64,000 nt of DNA. Source: Protonemura montana (lineage: Eukaryota; Arthropoda; Insecta; Plecoptera; Nemouridae). The notes beneath the pieces are model-generated. The model saw only the letters and a program-made list of their open reading frames with translations. It was not told the DNA's origin and searched no databases. Of the stretch, positions 11,501 through 21,430 are shown one piece after another; position 1 is the first letter of the stretch, and every line of letters begins with the position of its first letter. The translations under genes were made by a program, and so were the position numbers. The stretch spans positions 28,110,651 to 28,174,650 of the forward strand of contig OX387603.1 in NCBI GenBank assembly GCA_947568835.1, written 5' to 3'.

Positions 11501-12799
11501 CGTTGAGTGTGTAGGTTCTAGGTAGAGACAGAACGTTAATGTTAAACCGTTGAGTGTGCAGGTTCTAGGTAGAGACAGAACGTTAATGTTAAACCGTTGA
11601 GTGTGCAGGCTCTAGGTAGAGACAGAACGTTAATGTTAAACCGTTGAGTGTGCAGGTTCTAGGTAGAGACAGAACGTTAATGTTAAACTTTCTGCGTGAA
11701 AGATGGCCGCCAAATGACTACTTTACCGACAAAATGCAGAGTACCGAAACACGCCGTTAAGTGGAGCCACTGTCGTATGAAATTTAATTTTGATATTTCT
11801 CGTAGGTTACTCGCTTTTGAGACTTTTCATGCTCATATGATCTCCATCAATGTTTACCTCAACGATTGATATACACGTAAAGATATTCAAAAGCGAGTTA
11901 ACCTACGAGAAACATCGAAATTAAATTTCATACGACAGTGGCTCCACTGAACAATGTGTTCCGGTACTCTGCATTTTTGTCGGTAAAGTAGTCATTTGGC
12001 GGCCATCTTTTACGCAGAAAGTTTAACATTAACGTTCTGACAACTAAACAATTCTAATTTTTTTTCGAGCGGAGATATCCAGTATAAGTAGAGTCATTAT
12101 TATGGGCGCAAACGCTTATTTTCTCCGAATTTGAGTGAGAAATTTGAAGCTTATGCTAATTTAGGTTTGTGCTCTGTGTATTTTGAGAGACAATGTAATT
12201 GATAAGACTTGGTAATCATTATCCTTTGTTAGGTTATGTTGATCATTTCTGCTCCTATGGTTAATCCTACTCAGTGGGCGTTTGTTTGTTTGAATAAGAT
12301 CACTCCCAATATATGGCATTTGAGCAAAATAGTTCACGTCTTCCTGCACCAGCCTAGAAGGTGGCGTCAGTTAAAACTCTCAAGTCCAATCAATACACTG
12401 GTTTATACTGTAAAGAGATGTCAAATTATAAATCTTTTGAAAATGATGAACCTTTCTGGGAAGCTTTTTACTGTATTTTGTTTTGATTCAGTCCAATTCT
12501 TTTTCCTCTAACAGAGCTGGGAGTGAACCTAGAGTTCGGTGACTGTCTACGTGTTAACTGAAACAAGTTTTTGCCGTTGACAGGTAAGAGTGACGAGCAT
12601 AGCGGCAGGTCTCAGCCACATGATGGCTGTCACTTCGACGGGCGATGTTTTCGCGTGGGGTCGCAATCGATGGGGCTGCCTCGGCTTGGGCCACGATCGC
12701 GACCAGTTCTTCCCGCTGAGGGTAGCGCTTGGGGCGGCGGCACTAAAAGTCTCGCTCGGTGTTGACCATTCCGTGGCGCTGTGCAGGCCGTACGTTTGA
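5246..12799 (+). CDS. RCC1L: RCC1L, mitochondrial RCC1-repeat protein (six exons, 450 aa)
   Basis: Exons 5246-5599, 5793-6042, 6368-6549, 7466-7603, 10370-10582 and 12584-12799 join with matching phases (0,1,0,0,0) and GT-AG borders into 451 codons including the stop. The product is a seven-bladed RCC1-type propeller: repeated blade signatures such as VYAWGLADHGALG, GCGINTDSQLGY, GNNAYGQCG, CGWAADGQTGRG, GWGNSEYSQL and AWGRNRWGCLGLG are visible. The basic, Cys/Ser-rich N-terminus (MLNTLKCLCKCNKYSICF...) fits a mitochondrial presequence. Length is close to human RCC1L (about 464 aa), which is known to act in mitochondrial ribosome assembly and OPA1-related functions. Introns 4 and 5 are swollen with repeats. 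I see no frameshift or missing blade, so the gene is probably functional. The alternative, another RCC1-family protein, is less likely given the presequence and the C-terminal VDHSVALCRPYV ending. Confidence 0.92.
5793..6042 (+). CDS. RCC1L: RCC1L exon 2
   Basis: Acceptor CCCTGAG, exon starts GTG TAT GGC (VYGCG), donor GTGAGT after TCTG (phase 1). Encodes blade 2 and the GRAHLAVVTDVDGV segment. Confidence 0.9.
6368..6549 (+). CDS. RCC1L: RCC1L exon 3
   Basis: Acceptor TTCTGCAG; two bases complete the split Gly codon, then SHMVNVVPSLEG. Ends GTG CAG with donor GTGCGC (phase 0). Contains the blade signatures CGQDHTMLVTEDGVVYTCGW. An upstream in-frame extension to 6283 is intronic. Confidence 0.88.
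7034..7405. repeat. Foldback MITE in RCC1L intron 3 (arms about 160 bp)
   Basis: The two halves are near-perfect inverted copies: the left arm runs from CACTAGTTTTAACAAAAAC, the right arm ends GTTTTTGTTAAAACTGTTAGTG. The spacer around 7196-7230 is short. A related half copy sits at about 3035-3125. Confidence 0.85.
7466..7603 (+). CDS. RCC1L: RCC1L exon 4
   Basis: Acceptor TTTTCAG, then GGC GAT GTC GTC; donor CAG|GTCAGG. 46 codons, phase 0 at both ends, with CVLALTESGQVFGWGNSEYS. It lies between a foldback MITE upstream and the SINE-head array downstream. Confidence 0.9.
7604..7679. other. Intron sequence between exon 4 and the SINE array
   Basis: AT-rich intronic stretch leading to the ATTGATGCC tail end of the SINE described next. 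No gene content. Confidence 0.5.
7680..8282 (-). repeat. tRNA-derived SINE, reverse orientation, head expanded to about 10 x 52 bp
   Basis: On the minus strand each unit reads GTCCAAGTAGCTCAATTGG then TTAGAGCAACACCCGCGAC, then AGGTGGAGATCGGG. TAGCTCAATTGGTTAGAGCA is a canonical tRNA D-arm / Pol III box A. The distal end (minus strand) carries GGGTTTGAGTTCCCG, a box-B/T-loop-like sequence, followed by the TAGGCATCAATTTT tail. The proximal end has the family's 5' segment CTCAAAAAGCCAGTGTCC. Each unit lacks a full cloverleaf, so these are not tRNA genes. Confidence 0.88.
8290..8640. repeat. Inverted-repeat core between the two opposed SINE arrays
   Basis: The sequence around 8312-8370 (CCCTACGCATTGCAAGCG then TTTGCAATTTCAATCAGAT) is the imperfect reverse complement of 8578-8632 (ATGAAATCTCATTT then AAATGCAAACGCTTGCAATG). 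The whole block 7.68-10.03 kb is therefore a large inverted structure with unequal array lengths on its two sides. Confidence 0.7.
8652..10030 (+). repeat. tRNA-derived SINE, forward orientation, head expanded to about 25 x 52 bp
   Basis: Begins with the SINE 5' segment (GTTCTACTCCTTGGAGATCC, then CTCAAAAAGCCAGTG) and continues as about 25 head-to-tail 52-bp units carrying the box-A-like TAGCTCAATTGGTTAGAGCA. Variation is mostly GGTGGAG/GATGGAG/GGTAGAG and CGCGACA/CGTGACA. It ends at CGACAGGTTGAAATTTAG without the normal tail. It lies in RCC1L intron 4. Confidence 0.9.
10370..10582 (+). CDS. RCC1L: RCC1L exon 5
   Basis: Acceptor GTTGTCCAG, then GTT TGT GAG; donor GAC|GTGAGT. 71 codons with AAGGSSCAVLTEDGGVHVWG. 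It is isolated between the 52-bp SINE array and the 47-bp array. Confidence 0.9.
10583..10704. other. Start of RCC1L intron 5
   Basis: Short intron segment after the exon 5 donor. It contains GGTTCGAGTCCCCG (10627-10640), a box-B-like motif, but no partner box A was found. Confidence 0.4.
10705..11685. repeat. 47-bp tandem array, about 21 copies
   Basis: Unit: GTTGAGTGTGCAGGTTCTAG, GTAGAGACAGAACGTT, AATGTTAAACC. Copies differ by few substitutions; one copy lacks two bases. The last 19 bp of the unit (CAGAACGTTAATGTTAAAC) are identical to the terminus of the foldback element that follows directly. Confidence 0.92.
11667..12042. repeat. Foldback element with about 160-bp inverted arms
   Basis: Left end CAGAACGTTAATGTTAAAC, then TTTCTGCGTGAAAGATGGCC; the right end is its inverse (GGCCATCTTTTACGCAGAAA, then GTTTAACATTAACGTTCTG). 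The arms also share CGTATGAAATTTAATTT and CTCGCTTTTGA. The loop lies at about 11840-11885. No coding capacity. Confidence 0.85.
12043..12583. other. Rest of RCC1L intron 5
   Basis: AT-rich intron sequence with no recognised element. The 91-codon open frame at 12236-12511 shows no family resemblance. Confidence 0.4.
12584..12799 (+). CDS. RCC1L: RCC1L exon 6 (last)
   Basis: Acceptor CGTTGACAG, then GTA AGA GTG ACG; ends with TGA after RPYV. Encodes the last blade AAGLSHMMAVTSTGDVFAWG. Confidence 0.9.
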   Translation, partial: VRVTSIAAGLSHMMAVTSTGDVFAWGRNRWGCLGLGHDRDQFFPLRVALGAAALKVSLGVDHSVALCRPYV

Positions 12800-12829
12800 A
12801 TGATAGTTTTTGAAAGCTCGTGAGTTTTT

Positions 12830-12835
12830 AATAAA
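12830..12835 (+). terminator. RCC1L: Poly(A) signal of RCC1L
   Basis: AATAAA about 30 bases after the stop codon, followed by TTTTGTTGTCGTG, a GU-rich downstream element. Placement fits a very short 3' UTR. Confidence 0.75.
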
Positions 12836-13950
12836 GTTTTGTTGTCGTGTTAAGAGTTGTTGTTCGACTTATTTTGACATGGAGATAATGACCCCTTCGA
12901 GGCTGGTACCTCACCTTGGTGAAGTGGTTTGTCATGCCAGGCCATTCTGGTGGGGAGGTTTCACTCCCCATCAAGGTCTACTATACCAGACGAGCTCCCA
13001 GTGAGAACCCAAACCAAAGTAAGCCAACACCGTCACTGTCACAAGACACTGTCATTGGATGGGAAGGATCTGTGCGATCTTCATCTTTCATCTCTTTCCT
13101 TTCACCACCTCTACTTCTTATTTCTTGTTTCATTCCTTGCCTAAACGCTTACCAACATGTTTGCGTATTTGGAGACCCGTGAGGGGGGTAAAGATTTATC
13201 TCGAAGCTGAGGAAGTATTGCCTGTACTGCTGGACACAGACGTGTAGTATTTTGCCAATTTGCCTCTTTGGTTTCTGCTTCACCCAAAACAGGAGGCTGG
13301 GGTGCTCATCCACCCCCAGTCATCGGCTCGTGTCTTGGTTTCATGCTGAACACAGGAAGAGCTCTTGCCCGGGTTGCGTCGGCTGCAATAGCTGGGCAGG
13401 AGAACTGTATGACAATATCGGTGCCCTCTGCCCGGGAAGGTCGATTGCGCCCGCGCTGTGTCCGGGTGTAAAATTGGCTCTTTCCTTCTCATGTCCGGTT
13501 GACAGGATTATCACTGTATCCGGGCGCTGGAGGGGATTTCCCCCAAATACAACCAATAGCTACCATTGATTGTCATAATCCCCACCCCAACCAACCTTTA
13601 AAAACTCCTTCGTCCTCTAATGAAGGCACAAATCTCTTTCAATGACGTTACGCAGTGGTTCATTTCTAACGAAAAAGGTGAGTTGAATTCAGGTGCTGTT
13701 CTAGATCAGGAGCTGTGCAAAAAGGCGAAAAATATTGGAACAATTTCTTTACTCTCGCTATGCTTTGTCGGCGCTGCCTGACAAAGGCTAGCGTTGCCTG
13801 AGCTTAGCTAAGCTTAGCCTTGCTATCGCTTTGCGTTGTCATAATTATGAGCTTGTGTATTTGGCATTTATTTTTCAGAATGTTAAGATTCTGTGAATAT
13901 ACCTACGTTCTGCTGAATAACATTTCCAAATAAAATTTTCACCAACACGT
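12836..13950. other. Intergenic, unassigned
   Basis: Several short overlapping frames on both strands at 12.9-13.6 kb, none convincing. The GC-richer block 13260-13560 contains strong local hairpins (for example GGTGGGGAGGTTTCACTCCC near 12950), so a decayed structured-RNA or repeat origin is possible. A short (GCTTAGC)-type run occurs near 13785-13835. No gene is called. Confidence 0.4.
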
Positions 13951-14089
13951 AAAAATAACATGTGTTTCTTGAATTTAAATTTAGAGCAGACCAAACTTTT
14001 CCCGCAATGAGTGATCGACGTACGCTATTGCAAGAAGAGGTGCGTGAGCGTACGCACAAAATAACCACTGCAGATCGCAGACATCCTCC

Positions 14090-14278
14090 AGCTCTGCAAG
14101 TTTCACGGCGACCTTTAAAAGCGTCAAGCAAACGGCGGAAAGAAAACTGCTGGACTTCTGTTCGATCAATCTTGAGGTCTACAATCTACTGTTCAGCGAA
14201 TGGGAGTCGGATTCAGCTTTGCGTTCAGCAAAGTACACGTCACATCTGAAGCCAAGTCATATCTTCTGCCACTACTGA
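14090..14278 (+). pseudogene. Coding-like relic of unknown origin
   Basis: One plus-strand frame reads about 60 residues of plausible protein (FTATFKSVKQTAERKLLDFC, then SINLEVYNLLFSEWESDS) to a TGA at about 14278. The upstream part is plausible in a different frame, suggesting a frameshifted relic. I do not recognise the family. Confidence 0.3.
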
Positions 14279-14639
14279 ACGGAATATTCTTACAAGAAAC
14301 TGGTTTTTATGAGAAGATTTAACTTTAAGAGTCACTAGCAAATGTTTTTTTTAAACTTTATGCACTTTTTATACTTAGTGTCTCATTTGATTCTTTTCGC
14401 AAATATTTATAAAAAATGCGTCAAGAACGACTGATATTTTAACACATCTACTTAGAAAGACTTCGTGTCTTTCTTGAAGCATCTTAATTTTCAATCTTGT
14501 TTCCGGCATTTCGATTTTTAAATAAATTGATTTTCCTCCTAGAAGCTGACGAATTTTTCTTCAGAAAATGATCCAGCCGGTCTTTTTACTTCCAAAACCG
14601 CAGATAATTTATTCATGTGTTTATGAATGGCATATGTAC

Positions 14640-14766
14640 AGCTGCACTGAGCAGTGAGCACTGAGCACTGAGCAGTGAGCACTGAGCACTGAGCAGTGAG
14701 CAGTGAGCACTGAGCACTGAGCAGTGAGCACTGAGCACTGAGCAGTGAGCAGTGAGCACTGAGCAC
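14640..14766. repeat. AGCAGTGAGCACTG minisatellite
   Basis: Irregular 6-7-bp subunits (GTGAGCA / CTGAGCA) arranged in a roughly 34-bp higher-order pattern. Open frames through it are repeat artefacts. Confidence 0.85.
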
Positions 14767-15184
14767 ATGACCAATTCCAGAATCGAGCATAAACCAAGTA
14801 CATCTGACATCCTCTCGACGCAACCCGCAGAGCAAACTTGACTCCTCTAAGCTAAACTGCTAAATCTGCAAGACACAGGGTCATTATAATGGTTTGACAC
14901 TTTCTGTCAAAACACTATCTCCACTTGGCAAGTAGGTGTGTATTTTTCATTCATGATTACGCTATCAATAACGTAAATCTGAATTATTTTCACTTAAAAC
15001 AAAGAATGTAACTGCATGAACACCTTGTGTATTTACCGCAACAAAGAAGCTGGTATTTATTTTAATAAAATGACAGATTTCATTATTTAATTGGCATATT
15101 TAATTTTATGATTTCCAAAATAAATAATTGATTAAAAACGTTAGTTACTAAAAGCGAAGAAATAATTATTAAAAAATAAATTAT
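14767..15184. other. AT-rich intergenic stretch
   Basis: Nothing recognised on either strand. Confidence 0.5.
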
Positions 15185-15400
15185 TTCGCTCAGTCAAAAT
15201 TGACTCTAAAGTTTGTTAAAAAAACGATCATCAGTTACGAGTCTATGCAGTTATGACAGAAATCATCAAAGAATTGAAATCAAGAAATTACTCGATTTTA
15301 AATGTATTAATTTTTATCTCCTCTAAGAATTTTGCTAAATATTTTATTGCCTCGCTTCATGCGCAGAGCAATGAAAACATGAGTCCTGCGATAAGAAGGC
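15185..15400. repeat. Outer inverted repeat, left copy
   Basis: Inverse of about 20820-21020: shared text includes TTTTTATCTCCTCTAAGAAT, TATTTTATTGCCTCGCTTCA and CATCAGTTACGAGTC. Together with the 15.75-18.18 kb palindrome this suggests one large foldback whose right arm was later split by 2.6 kb of insertions. Confidence 0.75.
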
Positions 15401-15748
15401 TTAGCGAATAGCGATGACTCATTGCAAGGATACGAGAAATCATTATTTTACAGCGCGCGAACGCACTTGGCGTTCCGCATTTCTTGTGCTAGAAAATCGA
15501 TTGAAATTGATTTGAAATCTTGATGTTATCACGAACTCAATGATATCAAGAAAATAATGAAACTCCCGATTTAGTAGGTTTTTTGTTGTTGTTGCATTGG
15601 TTGGGGAATTACTTGATAATTAATAATCCTTCGAGTGCGATAAGCCTGGTAGTGTTTACAACATGATATAATTTTGCTCCTTGGCTAGACTGAATTCTAG
15701 CAGTGGAATGAGAAGCAATAGTAATAGCGATTTTTAGAGCCATACCTA

Positions 15749-18180
15749 GACATGAATAGTGTCAAGCTGAATTTTGCAGGATATGTTCCTTACACCTCCC
15801 CTAACTTTGGCCAGAAAGTTGATAAAAATCTAACCATGGCGTCATTGTTTTTCACCCCTATTTAGGGGCGGCGTTGCTGAAATACGCCATTATTGGCGAA
15901 GATAAGGGAGGTATCAAAAAAGTTTCAACGGCAATGTTGTAGCTTATAAAATTACAAATCAAACAGTATCAATTACATTGCAAATCTATTCAGGAATGAC
16001 CAAGATATTGCAGTTTAAAGATGACGCATTTTTTTGAATTTGCTTTTTCTGGGCTATCTCTTGGGTTTTGACTATAATATTTTGAGTTCTATCAACGAGG
16101 AAAGCTTATTAAGTGTAAATAATAACTAAAAGTACATAGTTACGGCAGATTCCATTTTAGTAGCGTATAAAACATCCCAATAGAAACTCTAATAACGGTG
16201 TATCGAACTAAACTATATTGGTTTTTATTTTCACTTTTGTGAGAAAAATCTCATGCAAATTCAATAGGTAGTGCTTTTATGTAGTCTCTTAGTTTACAAT
16301 GTTATGTGTAGATATATTTAAACAATTTGTTAGGGATGATTGGCATGTATCGCCTTTAAACGTAAAACTATTCATACACAGAGCTGGAGTTAATATAAGC
16401 TGCAGATTGCCAGCACATCTCTAGTACTTTCGATATTGGTCTAACTTTACATTTCGGTTCAACTCTGGGTCATCTGGGTCCTCTTCGAGTAAAATGTCGT
16501 TGTTGCACTTTGCTCCGTTGCACTGCCTGCACATATGGGAGCAGCGTAATCCATCTCGCTAACAGCTGCACTTTCCACTGCACGATGTCTTGCAATTGCA
16601 GCTCACTACATTAAATAACTGATCGGGAGCTGGCAGCTGCAGGGTTGGTACTGGATGAAGTTCGTCATTTTCCAGTTTCCATCCCCAGAGGGTGGCTGGA
16701 ATGTCATTCCCTCTCCACTGCTGCACTGGGTGGTAGACACGGAAGGAATGTTGTCACGCTGCAGCTGTTGTTGGCGGAAGGGTGGCCAAGTCGCAGTTGG
16801 AACTTAAAGCTTGCTTAGCCACCGTTCTCTTGTAGGATATTAACCTCAGCGCATCGAGGGATGTGGAGGTGGTGTCACCATTGAGAGCTATCGGGAACTA
16901 CTCCCCTGCAGCAGCGATCATTTCTGCGTCAGCATCAGGAGAGTTAAAAACTTTTAAGGTTTGGCGCAGGCTTTCCTTCCGTGAAAAGATCTTGAGCGTC
17001 TTTTTCTTGCCCCGAAGGAACAATGCGGAGGTTCCTTCCACCTCCACATCCCTCGATGCGCTGAACGGTGGCTAAGCAAGCTTTAAGTTTCAACTTCGAC
17101 TTGGCCACCCTTCCGCCAACAACAGCTGCAGCGTGACAACATTCCTTCCGTGTCTACCACCCAGTGCAGCAGTGGCGAGGGAATGACCTTCCAGCCACCC
17201 TCTGGGAATGAAAACTGGAAAATGACGAACTTCATCCAGTACCAACCCTGCAGCTGCCAGCTCCCGATCAGTTATTAAATGTAGTGAGCTGCAATTGCAA
17301 GACATCGTGCAGTGGAAAGTGCAGCTGTTAGCGAGATGGATTACGCTGCTCCCATATGTGCAGGCAGTGCAACGGAGCAAAGTGCAACAACGACATTTTA
17401 CTCGAAGAGGACCCAGATGACCCAGAGATGAACCGAAATGTAAAGTTAGACCAATATCGAAAGTACTAGAGATGTGCTGGCAACCTGCAGCTTATATTAA
17501 CTCCAGCTCTGTGTATGAATAGTTTTTACGTTTAAAGGCGATACATGCCAATCATCCCTAACAAATTGTTTAAATATATCTACACATAACATTGTAAACT
17601 AAGAGACTACATAAAACTAAAAGCACTACCTATTCAATTTGCATGAGATTTTTCTCACAAAAGTGAAAATAAAAACCATAGATTTTGTAACACAATTATA
17701 TAGTTAATCATATAGTTTAGTTCGATACACCGTTATTAGAGTTTCTATTGGGATGTTTTATACGCTACTAAAATGGAATCTGCCGTAACTATGTACTTTT
17801 AGTTATTATTTACACTTAATAAGCTTTCCTCGTTGATAGAACTCAAAATATTATAGTCAAAACCCAAGAGATAGCCCAGAAAAAGCAAATTCAAAAAAAT
17901 GCGTCATCTTTAAACTGCAATATCTTGGTCATTCCTGAATAGATTTGCAATGTAATTGATACTGTTTGATTTGTAATTTTATAAGCTACAACATTGCCGT
18001 TGAAACTTTTTTGATACCTCCCTTATCTTCGCCAATAATGGCGTATTTCAGCAACGCCGCCCCTAAATAGGGGTGAAAAACAATGACGCCATGGTTAGAT
18101 TTTTATCAACTTTCTGGCCAAAGTTCGGGGAGGTGTAAGGAACATATCCTGCAAAATTCAGCTTGACACTATTCATGTCT
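15749..18180. repeat. Large palindrome, arms about 1.1 kb, spacer about 160 bp
   Basis: 15749-16873 and 17036-18180 are inverted copies with few differences: both ends carry AGACATGAATAGTGTCAAGC and its inverse, both inner edges GAGGGATGTGGAGGTGG and its inverse. The right arm has an extra stretch near 17685-17712, the left arm a short insert near 16829-16846. In each arm a Cys-rich frame (LRCTACTYGSS, CTFHCTMSCNCS) points inward-to-outward, possibly from a former transposon protein. No target duplication was identified. Confidence 0.88.
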
Positions 18181-18255
18181 TCCTCAAACCTTATTATGCC
18201 TGGACTACAAGGCGTAAGTGGGCAAGAGCATGAGGTTTCAAGGGATTGGCCATCC

Positions 18256-18496
18256 ATCATGAATAACAATCTCAATTCCTGACTTCGGTAAGAAATAAAT
18301 CCGAGGTGTTTCCACGGAAACTTGCCTCTTTGCCTGGTTAGATTCGTTCCCCGGTGCAGACAGTTGTGTGTAATATTTGCTCTTCATAAACCAAGAATAA
18401 TGTTTCAAATCGTTGAGAAAACCAACATGCTGCGAGTTGTTTGTAGGGAGTTCAATCAATTGCATCATATGAATCAATAATTCATTCATTTCAAAA
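18256..18496. repeat. 240-bp direct repeat, copy A
   Basis: About 95% identical to 20335-20577: both contain CAATTCCTGACTTCGG, GAGGTGTTTCCACGGAAACT and CAATCAATTGCATCATAT. The hAT MITE lies between the copies. Confidence 0.85.
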
Positions 18497-19004
18497 GAGG
18501 TTAGTCATTTTCTCGGCAATATAGGTGAATGTTAGACAACGGGTGGCACCATTGAATTGACCGCATCCACCAATTGCTCCTTCATCACAGAATCCACACT
18601 TTATATAATCTTTGTAAGACAAATAAATAATGCTAACTAACCTACACAGGTTTACACAGTGCAAGATATTGTAGCAGTGATATCAGAGATATTCAAGTTA
18701 TGAAATGAGAGAGTTTCTAGATGGGTTCAAGTTCAGATTTCAACAAAACTTTTAGCACAAACAGGATAGGTACTTTCACAACTAATTTAGTTTGATATTC
18801 AATTTGACAGCTGTCATCACGTATTACACTTAAAATAACAATATCTTAGCCCCCTTGAACTCTTCCACATCAAAGAGACCTAATTGACTTTGCCAATACG
18901 GCCTTCTCACAAATTCATTAGCAAGGGAAAACACTCTGGCCGTATTTGTGATGGATTCTTTTTTTTTTATAAAATATTTTACCCGCCATAGAACCACTTC
19001 AAAA
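18497..19004. other. Unassigned spacer between direct repeat A and the hAT MITE
   Basis: AT-rich, no recognisable gene; ends with a poly(T) run at 18958-18968. Confidence 0.45.
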
Positions 19005-19012
19005 GTGGTCAG

Positions 19013-20246
19013 CAGGGACCCGAACCGAAATGATTAAAGGTTCTGGTTCCGGTTCCGGTTCCCAATTTTTTCAAATTAGGGTTCTGGTTCTGGTTCCGGT
19101 TTTACGTTTTTAAAGGTTCCGGTTTCGGTTCCGGTTCCATATTGTGAAGAGGGGTTCCGGTTCCGGTTCCGGTTCCTAATTTTCTCAAATAAGGGTTCTG
19201 ATTCCGGCTTTAAGTTTAAAAAGGTTCCGGTTCCACTTGATAAATAAAGCGTTATTTTTTTAAATTTTGCTGTTGTACAGGTTCAAGTTTTAGTGGTTTT
19301 TAGTGACATTTAGTTTTGTTTTTCCATCTGCCAGGGACAGGTCTTTTTCCTCACATTGGGTTTCAAAGCACACGAAGCCAGTTGCATAAAAGATAGGGGT
19401 GTAACGAAGTCGTAATAATTTTTTTGATTCAATTTCTCTGCACCAGTAGAGTAACAGAGTACTACTATGTACGGAGTAAAAAAGGCAGGCTAGTCCATCT
19501 CTATAAGACAAAGCATGCACGACAAGGGGTAAGTTTGTTTGAGGCTTTCAAGTAAAAAATGTAAAGAAATGGATTTACGGTTACACTCTGATGGGGACAG
19601 GCAAAGGGTTATTTAACACTAGACATAAAATTAACTATAAACTGGATGAACCAGCTTTTCAAAATTATGAAAGGGGGCCCACCTATGCGGGTTGTGAGCT
19701 TGCCGGCGGATCTTCAAATCAAAAAGGACAAGAAATTCAAAATTGTGCTCAAGAATTTTCTACTTGAAAAATGTTTTTCTACTGTAAAGATTTTTTATTG
19801 TATAAGGTAGAGACAATGCAAAATTGTAGTGTAAATGTAAATATTATAGTACCTAAAAATGTTGCTATAGATACATAAGACGTATTTGTTGTTTAAAATG
19901 CCTTGTGTTTTCCCCAAACAAAATCGTGGATACAAGATGAGTCAATGGATGTTTTCGGAACAAACCAGTGAAACATTTTTTTTTCGTGTGGAAAAATTAA
20001 AAACAAAAAAGTTGTAAACATAATAAGCAAATAATTTTAATCTGAATTTCTGAAATCTCAATATAACTTCGGAACCTTTATGGAACCTTTAAGGAACCGA
20101 AAAGAACCCATAATTTAATAAGGGTTCCGGTTCTGGTTCCGGTTCTTGGAAATTAATAATAACGGTTCTGGTTCCGGTTTCGGTTCCAAGAAAATACGGG
20201 TTTTTTCGGGTTCCGGTTCCGGTTCCGGTTCCGGTTCGGGTCCCTG
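19013..20246. mobile_element. Non-autonomous hAT element (1234 bp) with exact 8-bp target duplication
   Basis: The ends are perfect 15-bp inverted repeats, CAGGGACCCGAACCG and its inverse, flanked by identical GTGGTCAG at 19005-19012 and 20247-20254. An 8-bp duplication and a CAGGG start are hallmarks of hAT transposons. Subterminal regions are (GGTTCC)n runs (about 19040-19240 and 20120-20240). There is no transposase; the interior holds a non-LTR fragment. An autonomous hAT elsewhere must have mobilised it. Confidence 0.92.
19610..19815 (+). pseudogene. 3' end of a non-LTR retrotransposon inside the hAT MITE
   Basis: A plus-strand frame reads LPADLQIKKDKKFKIVLKNF, then LLEKCFSTVKDFLL, the same C-terminal block as in the other non-LTR copies here (compare LPTDFKNQTTCIFKTKIKNV, LIKNAFYSVKEF at 40.7 kb). 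Only the extreme C-terminus of the ORF2-type protein is present. Confidence 0.7.
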
Positions 20247-20334
20247 GTGGTCAGGCTTGTTTGGTTCATAGAACATACTTTGGCTAGAAATAAAGTACAT
20301 TCAGCAACTAAAAGGTCGTATTAACAATGACCAT

Positions 20335-20577
20335 CCATTGTGAATAACAATATCAATTCCTGACTTCGGCAACAAATAAATCCGAGGTGTTTCCACGGAA
20401 ACTTGCCTCTTTGCCTGGTTAGATTCGTTCCCCGGTGTAGACAGTTGTGTGTAATATTAACTCTTCATAAACCAAGAATAATGTTTCAAATCGTTGAGAA
20501 AACCGACATGCTGCGAGTTGTTTGTGGTGAGTTCAATCAATTGCATCATATAAATCAATAATTCATTCATTTCAAAA
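20335..20577. repeat. 240-bp direct repeat, copy B
   Basis: Second copy of 18256-18496 in the same orientation; see copy A. Confidence 0.85.
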
Positions 20578-20819
20578 GGTTTTTTTTTGTTTGTTTGGTT
20601 ATGTAAGGGATCGGCATTGGACTGCACCTAGTTCCACTCAGATAGGTAGTTAGTTGCATGCAAATTCAAATCATTATTCTGTACGCTGATGACAAAAACA
20701 GCCAATCATTTTCTTTCACCGTCAAGACTTATTTTTCAATAACCCGACTAAATCAGTACCTAAACGATGTTGACGCCCGAGTATGAACATTTCTCCTTCA
20801 CCCACACTCGTCCAAGATT

Positions 20820-21020
20820 TCAAGATACAAGATACATTGCTCTGCGCTTGAAGCGAGGCAATAAAATACTCAGCAAAATTCTTAGAGGAGATAAAAATTA
20901 AAACTTTTAAAATCGATTGATTTCTTGTTTTCAATTCTTTGGTAATTGCTATCGTAACTGCATCGACTCGTAACTGATGATCGATTTTTGAACGAATTTC
21001 AGATCAATTTTGACCGAGGG
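20820..21020. repeat. Outer inverted repeat, right copy
   Basis: Inverse of 15185-15400. Confidence 0.75.
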
Positions 21021-21430
21021 ATAAAACCTCGTGAAAGGGCCGCTGGTAAAAATGTCCAGAATCTTACGCACATTCCAATCCGGTAAAATCCAATCCCTCT
21101 ATTGAGCACTCAACGCGATCGCAAGAACTTTTATTCAGGTAAATTGTTAATCTGGTTCTGGTAATTGGCTAATTATAAGTAAGATGGTACAACATGGTAT
21201 CGCTGCAAAGAGCAGCAATACGTTCTTGCATGGAGTTGAGTCTGGAGGTCAAGAGTTGGTAGATTCGATGACAAAACCTTGTGAAGAGTTAAGAACAAAC
21301 TGTCTGGCAAACTTGCTTGTAAAGCGAGGCCAAAAACACATTAGACTTCGAAAACAAATGCTGCACAGAGTTTCTGGACTTCCTGAAAGAAGAAGTGCCG
21401 AGAAAAACATGTGAATTTAGCTTTAGATTT
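21021..21430. other. Unassigned
   Basis: A 76-codon plus-strand frame at 21184-21414 is basic and unrecognised. It lacks support and is not called a gene. Confidence 0.35.

Noticed and set aside
7700-11685. CRISPR array (regular 47-52-bp units)
   Set aside because: Whole units repeat without unique spacers, the sequence is eukaryotic, and no cas genes exist.
13252-13569. 105-codon frame and partial resemblance to snRNA-like hairpins
   Set aside because: Overlapping frames on both strands with no family match; the hairpin similarity was too weak to name an RNA.
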